Source of the DNA: Hymenobacter sp. IS2118
GTDB lineage: Bacteria > Bacteroidota > Bacteroidia > Cytophagales > Hymenobacteraceae
Direction of reading: 5' to 3'
Assembly (NCBI RefSeq): GCF_000715495.1
Contig: NZ_JNLX01000034.1
Location: forward strand, 1 to 64,000
DNA length: 64,000 nt
Under the pieces are notes generated by a model. The model was not told the DNA's origin and ran no database searches. It saw only the letters and a list, made by a program, of their open reading frames with translations. Made by a program: the position numbers and the translations under genes. Every line of letters begins with the position of its first letter. Position 1 is the stretch's first letter. Shown piece after piece: positions 32,825 through 41,489 of the stretch.

Positions 32825-33699
32825 AGCGGCTCGTGGTAGTTTTTGGTACCGCCGGAATGCAGGCGGGTGGCCGCGCCGGCAGCCGGGCCGGGTGTGGAAG
32901 CTTTGAACCGGTCAGCGTTGAGCAGCCAGTTGCGGGCGGCGGCGGGCCAGTCGGCCATGGCGTGGCGGCCGACGCGCCAGCCATTGGCCTGGTAATAGTT
33001 GAAGAAGCGGGTGGCTTCGGCAGGCGCGTCGGCAACCGGCGTGTCGGGCTGTTCGACAAAAAACGCCGTCACCTGGGCCAGGGTGGGGCGGACGAATTTG
33101 GGGGCCGTCGTGCTGGCAGTGGCACCACCGGGCGGGATGGCCGGCGGTGCGGGAAGGGGGGGCCGCGCAACGGGGGGGATGGGCGGCGGGACCGCGCCGG
33201 CAGGGTTCAGCTCATCTTCTACTTCAAGCTCGGGCGCGAGTGGCCCTCCCCTCTCCCATTCATTATTATCATTCTTTTTACCTAATAGGAGTGCCTCCAT
33301 TTCGGTGAAGGAAATTTCGGGATAGGTCGTGCGGTTTGGCGGAATGGGGGGTGCGGAAAACCGTGCGGCAGTGTCCGATAAATCGGATGGGGCTACCGAT
33401 TTATCGGAAGGGGTCGGTGCCAGGCCGGCGGCCGGGCGCAGCAGGCGCTGGTTGCTACGGGCCGGGTCGGTGGCGGTGGCGAGATGTCCGCGCTCGATGA
33501 GTTGGCTTATCCAGGCGGAGACGGTGGCGCGGCGCACCTGGTAGAGGCGGGCGAAGTAGTTGTTGGTGGCCCAGCAGTAGCCGCGCTGGGCGCAGAGGGC
33601 CGTGATTTCGCCGTAGAGCAGGCGGGCGGCAGGCGGTAGAGCCAGGTCGTAGCGGACGGAGGCCGGAATGAGGGCGTGGGTAGTGGGCAGCGGGTTCAT
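32821..33699 (-). CDS. Replication initiator-like protein (N-terminal winged helix)
   Basis: A 292-residue protein. The N-terminus holds a winged-helix domain typical of element-encoded replication proteins (AARLLYGEITALCAQRGYCW, then NYFARLYQVRRATVSAWISQ). A long Pro-rich, low-complexity middle follows. A C-terminal DnaD-like segment (FFNYYQANGWRVGRHAMADW) ends in AARNWLLNADRF. It forms a two-gene replication unit with the DnaC-like ATPase. Confidence 0.75.
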   Translation of the reverse strand: MNPLPTTHALIPASVRYDLALPPAARLLYGEITALCAQRGYCWATNNYFARLYQVRRATVSAWISQLIERGHLATATDPARSNQRLLRPAAGLAPTPSDKSVAPSDLSDTAARFSAPPIPPNRTTYPEISFTEMEALLLGKKNDNNEWERGGPLAPELEVEDELNPAGAVPPPIPPVARPPLPAPPAIPPGGATASTTAPKFVRPTLAQVTAFFVEQPDTPVADAPAEATRFFNYYQANGWRVGRHAMADWPAAARNWLLNADRFKASTPGPAAGAATRLHSGGTKNYHEPL

Positions 33700-33711
33700 G
33701 GCGCTTCCCTC

Positions 33712-33984
33712 CTACTTGCTGCGGTTTTCCTCGAGCATCTTCAGGATGTCGTCGGACTGATAGTACACCATGCCGCCCACTTTGGTGTAAGGCAGCGTAC
33801 CGTTCACGCGCAGGTTTTGCAGGGTACCGGGCGAGATGCCGAGCAGCTCGCGCACCTCGGTTGATTTGAGCCACTTCTTCTGGAGGCCGCTGCCGGCCTG
33901 GGCGGCGAAGAGCTTTTGCAGCTCCTGAAATAACTCTTGTTTGAATTCGGCGAGGTCTTCGGGGGTGATGATGCGGGCAGCCAT
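33712..33984 (-). CDS. Excisionase-like HTH_17 regulator
   Basis: A 90-residue protein: an N-terminal coiled coil (ITPEDLAEFKQELFQELQKL) then a MerR-type winged helix (WLKSTEVRELLGISPGTLQN, LPYTKVGGMVYYQSDDI). Such proteins are routine in Bacteroidota conjugative transposons and other mobile elements. Start 33984 (MAARIITPED) is chosen by family length; 33999 and 34029 are also open. It lies 12 bases upstream of the replication initiator gene. Confidence 0.8.
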   Translation of the reverse strand: MAARIITPEDLAEFKQELFQELQKLFAAQAGSGLQKKWLKSTEVRELLGISPGTLQNLRVNGTLPYTKVGGMVYYQSDDILKMLEENRSK

Positions 33985-34110
33985 ACAATTTGCGGACATT
34001 TGATGAGTCCGACAAAGGGAGGGTTTCAACGCATGCGCCGCCAGTTACAGGGGTTGTACAACCCCTTACAACCCCACTGATTTACAGGATAATAATTTTT
34101 ACAGGAGTAG

Positions 34111-35640
34111 CTAATTTGATTGGTCGTCGGTCGGCTGCCGAACAGATTGGAGCATTTTGGCTAACAGCTTCTCGACGGCCTGGCGGGTGCTGTCCTCGGC
34201 GTTGTAGAAGTTGGCGGCCAGGCTTTTTTCGGAAATGCGCTCCTGACGGGCGGTGCGGAAGTTGGCAGCCAGCAGGCGGAACAAGTCGCGCTGGCTGGCC
34301 TGGCCGAAGACGCCGGCATCGTAGAGCGTGCGCAGCAAGTGGGCCATTTGGGCTACCGAAAGTGGCGTCAGGATACGGGCAGCTTCGGAAGTGGCAGCCG
34401 GGACCGGGGTGGTAGAGGCGTGCACCAAGTGGCTGAGGTAGTCGTGCTCGGCTTCGAGCCAGTTGAGGAGTTGGGTGCGCAGGGGCGGCAACGTGGGCAT
34501 ATACAGCAGCTCGGTGGCGGGCTGGAGCTGGCGGTAGCGCGTGAAGTAGCGCCGGATGACAGGGAGTTGGTCGGCCAGGTGCTCGCCGGCGGCTTCGGCC
34601 TCGGCGCGCACGTAGGCTTTGAGCAGGCAAAAGAACCCGGGCGTGTTGAAGTTGTAGCGCAGCAGCAAACGCCCCAGGCCCTCGGTGGTGAGGGGCCAAC
34701 CGCGCTGTAGGCGCGTGTGCAACTCGCGGAGCAGCAGCCGCGGGTAGAGCAAATCCTGGTAGCTGAGGTCGGTATCCTGCACGGTGATGAGCAGGCGGCT
34801 CAGGCATTCGCTGACCGGACCGAGCAAGGCTGCGGGCAGGCTTTCAGCGCTGTGCAAGGCCAGCAGCACGGCCGCCAGCGGGGTTTGCACGTCGGTGAGG
34901 ACCTGCACCCGGCGGCGATACGAGAGCGGGGCCGTGAGGTTGAGGTGCTCGGGGAAGGTCTGCTCGAACTGGGCCAGCAGCTTTTCCAGCTCCACGTAGA
35001 GCAGCTGGTGAACTTCGGCCAGCGAATAGAGCTGTGGGGTGCCGTAGCAGCCGGGCCGCCGGGTAGGTTCGAGCTGCTGGCGGGCGTGGGCCAGCAGGTT
35101 TTGCAGCGTCCGTTGGTGCTGTTGCACGTAGAGCGTGACGCCAGCTCCGTCCTGGCGCATGAGCGCGCAGGAGGGCAGCACCCGGCGCAGGCGGGCGGCT
35201 TCATCGAGCAACTGGGTGTGGTAGTAGAAGTAGCGGGCTTTGGCGGCGGGCAGGGTTTCGAAGCTACACGCGGCCGTGAGCTCCAGGTGGTACTGCTCGC
35301 CAACCTGGTGGCACTGGGCATCCTGCAGCTCGGGCAAGGAAAGGCCCAAGCGGGGCAAAGTATCGGCCAGCAGCAGGCCCAATGTGCGCGGCTCGGGACC
35401 GTTGGGAATGAGGGGCAGGCCGGGCAGGTCGTTGAGTTCGAGGAACACAAACTCATCGTAGTGCTGGTGGGTGAATTCACCAGGTGCCAGGCTGAGATAT
35501 TGAATTTTGAAGTGTCGGGCGTAGGTGCCGAAACGTTGGCGGAGAAAGTCGCGGTGGGTAGCTTGTTCGGGGAAGTGAAAGCTGGCAGGGGATAAATCAC
35601 CGGTGACAAGCCGGGTGAGCAAGTCGAGTTCGTAAGGCAC
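34111..35640 (-). CDS. Large hypothetical protein with RteC-like C-terminus
   Basis: A 509-residue soluble protein, largely helical, with no signal peptide. The C-terminal ~150 residues (LNWLEAEHDYLSHL, then LSVAQMAHLLRTLYDAGVFG, then FRTARQERISEKSLAANFYN) resemble the end of RteC-type regulators of Bacteroides conjugative transposons. The N-terminal ~350 residues are not recognised. Its place upstream of the HTH_17 and replication genes fits a mobile-element regulator, but the family link is weak. Confidence 0.5.
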   Translation of the reverse strand: MPYELDLLTRLVTGDLSPASFHFPEQATHRDFLRQRFGTYARHFKIQYLSLAPGEFTHQHYDEFVFLELNDLPGLPLIPNGPEPRTLGLLLADTLPRLGLSLPELQDAQCHQVGEQYHLELTAACSFETLPAAKARYFYYHTQLLDEAARLRRVLPSCALMRQDGAGVTLYVQQHQRTLQNLLAHARQQLEPTRRPGCYGTPQLYSLAEVHQLLYVELEKLLAQFEQTFPEHLNLTAPLSYRRRVQVLTDVQTPLAAVLLALHSAESLPAALLGPVSECLSRLLITVQDTDLSYQDLLYPRLLLRELHTRLQRGWPLTTEGLGRLLLRYNFNTPGFFCLLKAYVRAEAEAAGEHLADQLPVIRRYFTRYRQLQPATELLYMPTLPPLRTQLLNWLEAEHDYLSHLVHASTTPVPAATSEAARILTPLSVAQMAHLLRTLYDAGVFGQASQRDLFRLLAANFRTARQERISEKSLAANFYNAEDSTRQAVEKLLAKMLQSVRQPTDDQSN

Positions 35641-35751
35641 TTAGGGTAGCTGATTACGGTTCGTGGTGGGATTGATAACACAAACGTAACATTATGCAGG
35701 CCATTTGTTTTGCGAAAAATTGACCACCGAGAGGGTCGATTTAGCAATCAG

Positions 35752-36180
35752 TTAATTGCTAGTTTCCTGCGGAAGCGGTAAAAGTTGGGAAAGTTGAATT
35801 AGGACGCCATTTAGGTCACGCAGGCTGGCTACTAACCGCCCATGAGCATCAGGGGTGGGGTCAAGCACAGGCACCGCCCCGTGAGTCAGAGCATGGTCGA
35901 ACAACTGCTGCACGTCGGCCGTGGCGATATCGAGGTGAAAGGCGGCTGGGTCGGTCAGGAACGAGTTGAGGCGACGGGAACCGAAGGTGTCGGTTTGAGC
36001 ATCGTGGGCCGCGAAAACCAAGCGCTGGTCGGGCACATCGAGGCGGGCAGCGGTGGCATCGGCGCTGAAGATGGCGGGGAAACCAAATACCAGACGGTAC
36101 CACTCGGCAGTTTGCCACACGTTAGGCACGTGGATAGTTAAGCAGTTTAACTTATTGGCTTGCTGTATACTATCTGTCAT
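35752..36180 (-). CDS. VOC (glyoxalase/bleomycin-resistance-like) protein, paralogue 1
   Basis: A 142-residue single-domain VOC protein: LTIHVPNVWQTAEWYRLVFG at the N-terminus and GRLVASLRDLNGVLIQLSQL at the C-terminus, with the expected beta-alpha-beta-beta-beta repeats. ATG 36180 is chosen by homology to the paralogue at 45409-45831, which shares long identical stretches such as HVPNVWQT and SADATAARLDVP. Metal-ligand completeness cannot be judged. The substrate is unknown. Confidence 0.82.
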   Translation of the reverse strand: MTDSIQQANKLNCLTIHVPNVWQTAEWYRLVFGFPAIFSADATAARLDVPDQRLVFAAHDAQTDTFGSRRLNSFLTDPAAFHLDIATADVQQLFDHALTHGAVPVLDPTPDAHGRLVASLRDLNGVLIQLSQLLPLPQETSN

Positions 36181-36256
36181 ATATCGAATAAAAATCATTT
36201 AGACTCATTACGGTCTGTTCTCTGGTTTCCATTATCTACCTGAACTGCATAAAAGA

Positions 36257-36290
36257 GGGCCTGGAAACGCCGCTAGGCATTTCCAGGCCC
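36257..36290 (-). terminator. Terminator of the cupin-DapA operon
   Basis: An 11-base perfect inverted repeat (36257-36267 with 36280-36290, core GGGCCTGGAAA) followed on the minus strand by a CTCTTTT tail, 10 bases after the DapA-like stop. Confidence 0.8.
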
Positions 36291-36299
36291 GGCTTTGAT

Positions 36300-37202
36300 T
36301 TAAGCAGCTACTGATTCCTGGGCAACTGACTCCAGAATACGCTTCAATTCGCTGGTCTCCTCGGCGGTGAGTGGCAGCAGCGGTGCCCGCAGGTGGCCGG
36401 CGTCAAGCCCTTGCAGTTCCAGACCGGCCTTAATGGCGCGGGGCAACCCCTTGGCGACAATGAATTGCAGCAGCTCGAACTGGCGGTAGAACAGTTCTTG
36501 CGCCCGGTCGAGTCGGTTGGCTTGAATGGCCTCGTATAAGGCCAGGTTCAACTCGGGTATGAGGTTAGGGGCCGCGGTGCACCAGCCGGTGGCACCCGCC
36601 GCGAAGGCGGCCAGGGCCAGGGGGTTGGAGCCGTTGTAGAACGCCACGTCTTTGCCTAGCAGCCGGCGCAGGGCCTGCATCCGCTGCACGTCGCCGGTGC
36701 TTTCCTTAATCATCGTGACGTTTGGGATTTCCAGCAGGCGCTGCAACAGGGCCGGGGACATGTCCAGGCCGCCGGTGGCGGGGTTGTTGTACACCATCAG
36801 CGGGATGGCGACAGCACCGGCTACCTGCTCGTAGTGCGTCAGAATCTCGGCTTCGGTGAGTTTCCAATAGCTCATGGGCAGCACCATGATGGCCGTGGCC
36901 CCGGCCTGCTCGGCGAATCGGGCGTGGCGGACTGCCCCGGCCGTGGTGAGGTGCGACACGCCGACCAGGACCGGCACCCGGCCGGCCACTTGCCGGATGG
37001 TGGCCGTGGTCACCGCGTCCCGTTCGGCATCGGTGAGGTAGGGCAGCACTCCGGTGCTGCCAAGCGGGGCAATGCCGTGGGAGCCGCTGGCGACGAGCCG
37101 TTCGACCAACTGGCAATAGAGGTCGAGGTCCACGGCCCCGGCGGCGGTAAAGGGCGTGATGGGATAGGCAATAATGCCCGTGAAGGGAGTTTGCTTCGAC
37201 AT
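36300..37202 (-). CDS. DapA-like aldolase (dihydrodipicolinate synthase family)
   Basis: A 300-residue class I aldolase of the DHDPS/N-acetylneuraminate lyase superfamily: catalytic Tyr138 in LMVYNNP and Schiff-base Lys166 in VTMIKESTGD. The substrate loop (PLGSTGVLPYL) is not that of canonical DapA, so a keto-acid or sugar-acid substrate is likelier than lysine synthesis. It lies 12 bases after the cupin gene in a two-gene operon divergent from a MocR regulator, which suggests degradation or use of an amino acid or sugar acid. The exact substrate is not apparent. Confidence 0.85.
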   Translation of the reverse strand: MSKQTPFTGIIAYPITPFTAAGAVDLDLYCQLVERLVASGSHGIAPLGSTGVLPYLTDAERDAVTTATIRQVAGRVPVLVGVSHLTTAGAVRHARFAEQAGATAIMVLPMSYWKLTEAEILTHYEQVAGAVAIPLMVYNNPATGGLDMSPALLQRLLEIPNVTMIKESTGDVQRMQALRRLLGKDVAFYNGSNPLALAAFAAGATGWCTAAPNLIPELNLALYEAIQANRLDRAQELFYRQFELLQFIVAKGLPRAIKAGLELQGLDAGHLRAPLLPLTAEETSELKRILESVAQESVAA

Positions 37203-37214
37203 GGGACGAAGGAA

Positions 37215-37682
37215 TTAGAGGTCGCGGCCCCGCTCTTCGCGTAAGGCCACGCCGAGGTTTTGCAATAGCGGCGCGTTTTCACAGGCGATGTAGCGGGCAG
37301 AAACCGACTCGCTGCGATTGCCGTGGTTGTGCCAGGCCCAAATCGGGATGTAGAGGGCGTCGCCGGCCTTCCATTCCACGCGCCGGTCTTCAATTTGGGT
37401 GTAGCCCTCCCCTTCTATCACGTAGATGACCGTCTCGTAGGTGTGGCGGTGCTGGTTGGTGACCTGGCCGGGCAGCAGGCCGCCGATGGTCATGCTGATG
37501 GCCACGGTGGGCAGGTCCACGAAAAAGACGGGGTGTTTGCGCTCGGTCGAGAACTGGTCGTGGGCCCCGGCCTGCTCCACGTTGGGGTGGTGCAGCCGGT
37601 CGGGCATGTGTACTTCGGGGCGGGCGTAGGTCCGGTGGAAGTCGGCCGACTGAAAGGCTTTCTCTTTTACTGGGGTTTCCAT
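37215..37682 (-). CDS. Cupin-domain protein
   Basis: A 155-residue cupin: motif 1 GGLLPGQVTNQHRHTYETVI (metal-ligand His pattern HRH..E) and motif 2 GDALYIPIWAWHNHG. The second half folds as a beta-barrel; the first ~60 residues are a polar extension with several His residues (RLHHPNVEQAGAH). Start 37682 (METPVKEKAF) is used because the earlier codons in the open frame are not supported. It is the first gene of the operon with the DapA-like aldolase. Isomerase or dioxygenase activity is possible. Confidence 0.8.
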   Translation of the reverse strand: METPVKEKAFQSADFHRTYARPEVHMPDRLHHPNVEQAGAHDQFSTERKHPVFFVDLPTVAISMTIGGLLPGQVTNQHRHTYETVIYVIEGEGYTQIEDRRVEWKAGDALYIPIWAWHNHGNRSESVSARYIACENAPLLQNLGVALREERGRDL

Positions 37683-37809
37683 GAAGTGAGAATGGTTGAG
37701 GTGAATAATGGCGTCGGAAGCAAGCCATTGGCTGTTTTTAGAACCCGGGGCAGCCAATATGCCCGCCTCCGACAATACAAAATTGGTCTTACCTTGGCCC
37801 TCTCAATTC

Positions 37810-37840
37810 GTCCAGTTTTCACAAACCAACGGGTCCAGTT
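37810..37840. promoter_or_regulatory. Candidate MocR binding site
   Basis: Direct repeats GTCCAGTT at 37810-37817 and 37833-37840, 23 bases apart, directly upstream of the mocR start in the divergent intergenic region. MocR-family regulators bind direct repeats between divergent genes, so this fits control of the cupin-DapA operon and itself. Confidence 0.5.
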
Positions 37841-39316
37841 ATGTTGCGCGCCTGGGATACCAATTTTCAACCTGATTTCGCGTCGGGCAAGGCCATCTAC
37901 CTGCAAATCGGCGAGCTGATTGCGGGTGAAATACGGCGGGGTCGGCTGCTGCCGGGAACGGCGCTGCCGGGCACCCGGGAGCTGGCGAAGCAGCTGGGAG
38001 TGAACCGCAAAACGGCGGTGCTGGCCTACGAGGAATTGCTGGCCCAGGGCTGGCTGGAGTCGCAGCACACCCGCGGCACGTTCGTGTCGAGCCGGCTGCC
38101 CGAGAGTACCCCGGCGGCATTTGCGCCGGCCGCCGCTGGCCAGGCCGAGCAGCCGGGCTTCCGATGGCAGAACCTATTGGAGCCGGACCTGGCGGCTCCG
38201 GTGCTACCGGGGGCGCTGGTGTTCAACGACGGCACCCCGGATGCGCGGCTCGCGCCCATTCCCCCGCTGGCCAGCGCCTACCGCCGGGTATTGCAGGGTC
38301 GGGGCCGGCGCAACCAGCTGGGCTACGACAGCCCGCTGGGCAGCCTGCCCCTGCGCGAAGCGTTGTCCCGGATGCTCAACCAGGACCGGGGGCTAAGCAC
38401 CACGCCGGCCGGCATTTGCCTGACGCGGGGCACCCAAATGGCCTTGTACCTGACGGCCCGTCTGCTCATCCAGCCCGGCGACGTGGTGGCCGTAGAAAAC
38501 CCTGGCTACCCCCCGGCCTGGCAGACGTTCCGGCTGCTGGGTGCCCAGCTGGCCCCGGTGGCAGTGGATGCGGAAGGGCTGTGCGTGGACGAGCTGGAGC
38601 AGCTCTGCCGCCGCCGCCCGGTGCGGGCCTTGTACCTGACGCCGCATCACCAGTTTCCGACCACGGTGACGCTCAAAGCCGCGCGGCGGGTGCAGCTGCT
38701 GGCTTTGGCCGCCCGGTACGGGGTGGCCATCATTGAAGACGATTACGACCACGAGTTTCATTACCAGCACCAGCCCATGCTGCCGCTGGCCAGCGCCGAC
38801 ACCCACGGCGTGGTCCTCTACATCGGCTCGCTGTCCAAGCTGATTGCGCCGGCCTTGCGGGTGGGCTACGTGACGGGTCCGCTGGAATTCGTGACGGCGC
38901 TGGGCCGGCTGCGGGCGCTGGTGGACCGGCAGGGCGACACCATTTTGGAGCAGGCGGTGGCCGAGCTGATTGAGGAGGGCGAAATCAAGCGGCACGCTCG
39001 CCGGGCGCACGCGGCCTATCACGCCCGCCGCGACGCGCTGGCCGACGGCCTGCGCCGCCTGCCGGGCAACCAGCTAGACTTTGTGCTGCCCGCCGGGGGG
39101 CTGGCGCTGTGGGTGGAGTTCCGCGCCGACGTGAACGTGGAGCGGTTGGCGGAAGAATTGCGGCTACGCAAAGTAGTCATCACGCCGGGCAGCCGCTATT
39201 ATGTGGGCGAACCGGCCGCCAATGCCGTGCGGCTGGGCTACGCGGCGCTCACGCCCGAAGAACTGGCGCACGGCGTAGCGCAGCTGGGAGCCGTGCTGCG
39301 TCAATTGCGGTCCTAA
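37841..39316 (+). CDS. MocR-type regulator (GntR HTH + PLP aminotransferase-like domain)
   Basis: A 491-residue PdxR/MocR protein. A GntR winged helix is at about 15-85 (YLQIGELIAGEIRRGRLLPG, LPGTRELAKQLGVNRKTAVL). The fold-type I aminotransferase-like effector domain carries the PLP-binding pattern IIEDDYDHEFHY and the Schiff-base Lys at about 333 in IGSLSKLIAP. It is divergent from the cupin-DapA operon, which it probably controls in response to an amino-acid-derived ligand. True PdxR would sit by pdxS/pdxT, which are absent. Confidence 0.9.
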   Translation: MLRAWDTNFQPDFASGKAIYLQIGELIAGEIRRGRLLPGTALPGTRELAKQLGVNRKTAVLAYEELLAQGWLESQHTRGTFVSSRLPESTPAAFAPAAAGQAEQPGFRWQNLLEPDLAAPVLPGALVFNDGTPDARLAPIPPLASAYRRVLQGRGRRNQLGYDSPLGSLPLREALSRMLNQDRGLSTTPAGICLTRGTQMALYLTARLLIQPGDVVAVENPGYPPAWQTFRLLGAQLAPVAVDAEGLCVDELEQLCRRRPVRALYLTPHHQFPTTVTLKAARRVQLLALAARYGVAIIEDDYDHEFHYQHQPMLPLASADTHGVVLYIGSLSKLIAPALRVGYVTGPLEFVTALGRLRALVDRQGDTILEQAVAELIEEGEIKRHARRAHAAYHARRDALADGLRRLPGNQLDFVLPAGGLALWVEFRADVNVERLAEELRLRKVVITPGSRYYVGEPAANAVRLGYAALTPEELAHGVAQLGAVLRQLRS

Positions 39317-39425
39317 GGGGAGGGGACCGATAGTATCAAACCAGGTGGGCCAGCTTGGTCAGGGAGCGAATTGCCCGGTATTTTAGCCGACCAAAGCAGC
39401 TTTGCACCCTCTATTGCTCTTTTTT

Positions 39426-40073
39426 ATGCACATCGTATCCGTCAATGTTGGCCAGCCCCGTGAAGTAATCTGGAAGGGCAAAGTTGTGAGCACCGGTATT
39501 TTCAAGCAGCCTGTGAAGGGAGCGGTGGCGGTACACGCCGAAAACCTGGCCGGTGACGGCCAAGCCGACCTACGGGTGCACGGCGGCCCCGGCAAGGCGG
39601 TGTACGCCTACCCCCAAGAGCATTACGCCTACTGGCACGGGCTGGTGCCGGCCGAGCTGCTGATGCTGGGAGCGTTCGGCGAAAATCTGACCACCGCCGG
39701 CCTGCTGGAAAGCGAGGTGCGGTTGGGGGATTGTTTTCGGGCCGGCACCGCGGTATTGCGCGCTGTGCAGCCCCGCCAGCCCTGCTTCAAGCTGGGCATT
39801 CGGCTGAACGACGAACGCCTGGTGAAGCAGTTTCAGGATGCCCGCCGATTGGGTATTTACTTCCGGGTCGAGCAAACCGGAGTGCTACAAGCGGGCGACG
39901 CCCTGGAGCTGGTCGAACGCTCGCCGTATCCGATAACCATTCAGGACGTGTCGGATTGCCGCTACCTGCCGCACCCGGATGTGGCATTACTTGAGCAGAT
40001 TATCCGTCTGCCCTTTTTGCCCCCTTCCTGGCGCGACGTGTTTGTAAAACAGCTGGCTAGCGCGGCCATTTAA
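39426..40073 (+). CDS. MOSC-domain protein (YiiM-like)
   Basis: A 215-residue MOSC protein: AGDGQADLRVHGGPGKAVYA, then LGAFGENLTTAGLLESEVRL, QPRQPCFKLGIR with the conserved Cys. YiiM-type MOSC proteins use the molybdenum cofactor to reduce N-hydroxylated purines. ATG 39426 is used; the upstream open codons add nothing. It stands alone downstream of the MocR gene, 110 bases away. Confidence 0.88.
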   Translation: MHIVSVNVGQPREVIWKGKVVSTGIFKQPVKGAVAVHAENLAGDGQADLRVHGGPGKAVYAYPQEHYAYWHGLVPAELLMLGAFGENLTTAGLLESEVRLGDCFRAGTAVLRAVQPRQPCFKLGIRLNDERLVKQFQDARRLGIYFRVEQTGVLQAGDALELVERSPYPITIQDVSDCRYLPHPDVALLEQIIRLPFLPPSWRDVFVKQLASAAI

Positions 40074-40090
40074 ATCAATCTGCTCCGGAC

Positions 40091-40498
40091 TTATAGCACC
40101 GGCACAATGCCGCCGGCACGGGCCGAGGCTATCTTGGCCTTGAACATTTCCCCCATTTTTCGGGCGCGCAGCTTCATTTCCGTGGCGTTGTCGCCGGCAA
40201 ACAACTCGTCTACCGTTTGTCCGAACAGGGCGAGCCAGCGGGCAAAGTGGGCGTCCTCGATGGGCAGGTACATATGCTTGGCCCCTGGGTTGCCGCGGTA
40301 GCCGGCCGCTTGCGCCAGCAGGGCGGCCGTCCAGAAGCGCGTCATGGTGTCGAGGTGTTGGGGCCAGTGGCCGGCCGGAATGCGGGCGGCGAACACCGGC
40401 CCCAACAGCTCGTCCGCTTGTACTCGCGCGTAGAAGGCGTCGATGAGCCGGCGGATGTCGTCCTGCTCGCGGATGTCAGCTAAAGCGGAGGGGGCCAT
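40091..40498 (-). CDS. Group III truncated haemoglobin
   Basis: A 135-residue protein: IRRLIDAFYARVQADELLGP, MTRFWTAALLAQAAGYRGNP, AKHMYLPIEDAHFARWLALF, TVDELFAGDNATEMKLRARK. This F-W...Y-x-G-N-P...H-F-x-R-W-L pattern is the group III (P-type) truncated globin. Such globins bind oxygen or nitric oxide and are linked to nitrosative or peroxide defence. The gene heads a minus-strand group with a cupin, a HemA-tail-like protein, superoxide dismutase and protoglobin. Confidence 0.9.
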   Translation of the reverse strand: MAPSALADIREQDDIRRLIDAFYARVQADELLGPVFAARIPAGHWPQHLDTMTRFWTAALLAQAAGYRGNPGAKHMYLPIEDAHFARWLALFGQTVDELFAGDNATEMKLRARKMGEMFKAKIASARAGGIVPVL

Positions 40499-40541
40499 GA
40501 GGGGAAATCGGCTAAGAAAAGAGCGGGGAAAGCAGGCTCCC

Positions 40542-40853
40542 TTAGCGGTAAATGAGGATGCGGGCGGCCTGCTGGCAGGCCAGTGAATGCGGAGCCCCGG
40601 CCGCGAAAATCACGTAGTCGCCGGCCTGCACGTCCACGGTAGTTTCTTCCTGCGTAACGGCCAGCTTGCCAGCGAGCACCACCACCAGCACGTCGCCGGC
40701 GGAGTGCTGGTGCGTGGGCATTGTTTCGCCGTCGCGAAAGGTTTTGTAGATGATTTTCTGGCCGTCCCGATTTAATAGAATTAGACCTTTTTGCTCGCCA
40801 GTGGGCGGGTGCAGCCCGTCGAGCAGACTGCCGGAAATGAGAGGAAACGCCAT
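40542..40853 (-). CDS. Small cupin protein
   Basis: A 103-residue single cupin domain: TFRDGETMPTHQHSAGDVLV (motif 1, H-Q-H with a downstream acidic residue), then VQAGDYVIFAAGAPHSLAC (motif 2, with His). Start 40853 (MAFPLISG). It probably binds a metal or a small anion. It lies 43 bases upstream of the haemoglobin gene, likely in one transcript. Confidence 0.8.
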   Translation of the reverse strand: MAFPLISGSLLDGLHPPTGEQKGLILLNRDGQKIIYKTFRDGETMPTHQHSAGDVLVVVLAGKLAVTQEETTVDVQAGDYVIFAAGAPHSLACQQAARILIYR

Positions 40854-40997
40854 AAACAAAATGAGAAAAACGAGGGTAATTCACCCATCGCGGCCTGTGG
40901 CCATCAACCATTTTGGCGGCGACTGATGAGAAAGTAAAACTTACCTGAGAGTGGCAGTGGTTGCTGCAGCTAAGCCGCCGGGCCGCCGGCGCGGTTG

Positions 40998-41312
40998 CTA
41001 CCCAATTAGTTCGCCCCACATTGTCAGCACCGGCCCGATTTCGTGGCGTTGGCAGGCCCGTTGCAAGTGCGAGGCATACCGTTCCAGCAGTCTGCGCGTC
41101 AGTAATTTGGTGGCTTCATCGAGTAGTGCGCTTTCGGCGGGGGTAGCCTTTCTCTGGTAGCGGTTCAGCTCTTCGAGGCGAAGGGTTTCGAGGCGGCCCT
41201 GTATTTTCTGAATGAGTGGGGCGAGCAATAATGCTGCGTCTTCCACTATCTGCCGGCTGACCGCCGGCTTGTTCGGCAGCAGCAGTTCGCGGACAGGAAA
41301 GTAAAGGCTCAT
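40998..41312 (-). CDS. Small helical protein resembling the HemA dimerisation domain
   Basis: A 104-residue helical protein. Residues ~35-95 (LETLRLEELNRYQRKATPAE, then LLDEATKLLTRRLLERYASH) follow the E-E-L-x-R...T-R-x-L-V/L-x-K-L-L pattern of the C-terminal dimerisation domain of glutamyl-tRNA reductase, without its catalytic or NADPH domains. The haem context (two globin genes nearby) makes a link to tetrapyrrole supply possible. The resemblance is by eye and may be chance coiled-coil similarity. Confidence 0.45.
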   Translation of the reverse strand: MSLYFPVRELLLPNKPAVSRQIVEDAALLLAPLIQKIQGRLETLRLEELNRYQRKATPAESALLDEATKLLTRRLLERYASHLQRACQRHEIGPVLTMWGELIG

Positions 41313-41489
41313 TTTCGTTGAGAATACCAGGTCAAGCAGACTCCCGGTAGGGTTATGAGGAATCGGCGGGGCACTGCACCAGCCAGTAACGAGGCGTTTA
41401 GTGGCCCGCTTTTCCGCCGCTGCTAGACAAGCAACCGGCGGGGTTTGCTGGGCAGTGGCGGCGACGAATTCAAACCGGAATACGCGGGC

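Noticed and set aside
36300..37202. True lysine-pathway DapA
   Set aside because: The substrate loop differs, and the operon with a cupin under a MocR regulator suggests another substrate.
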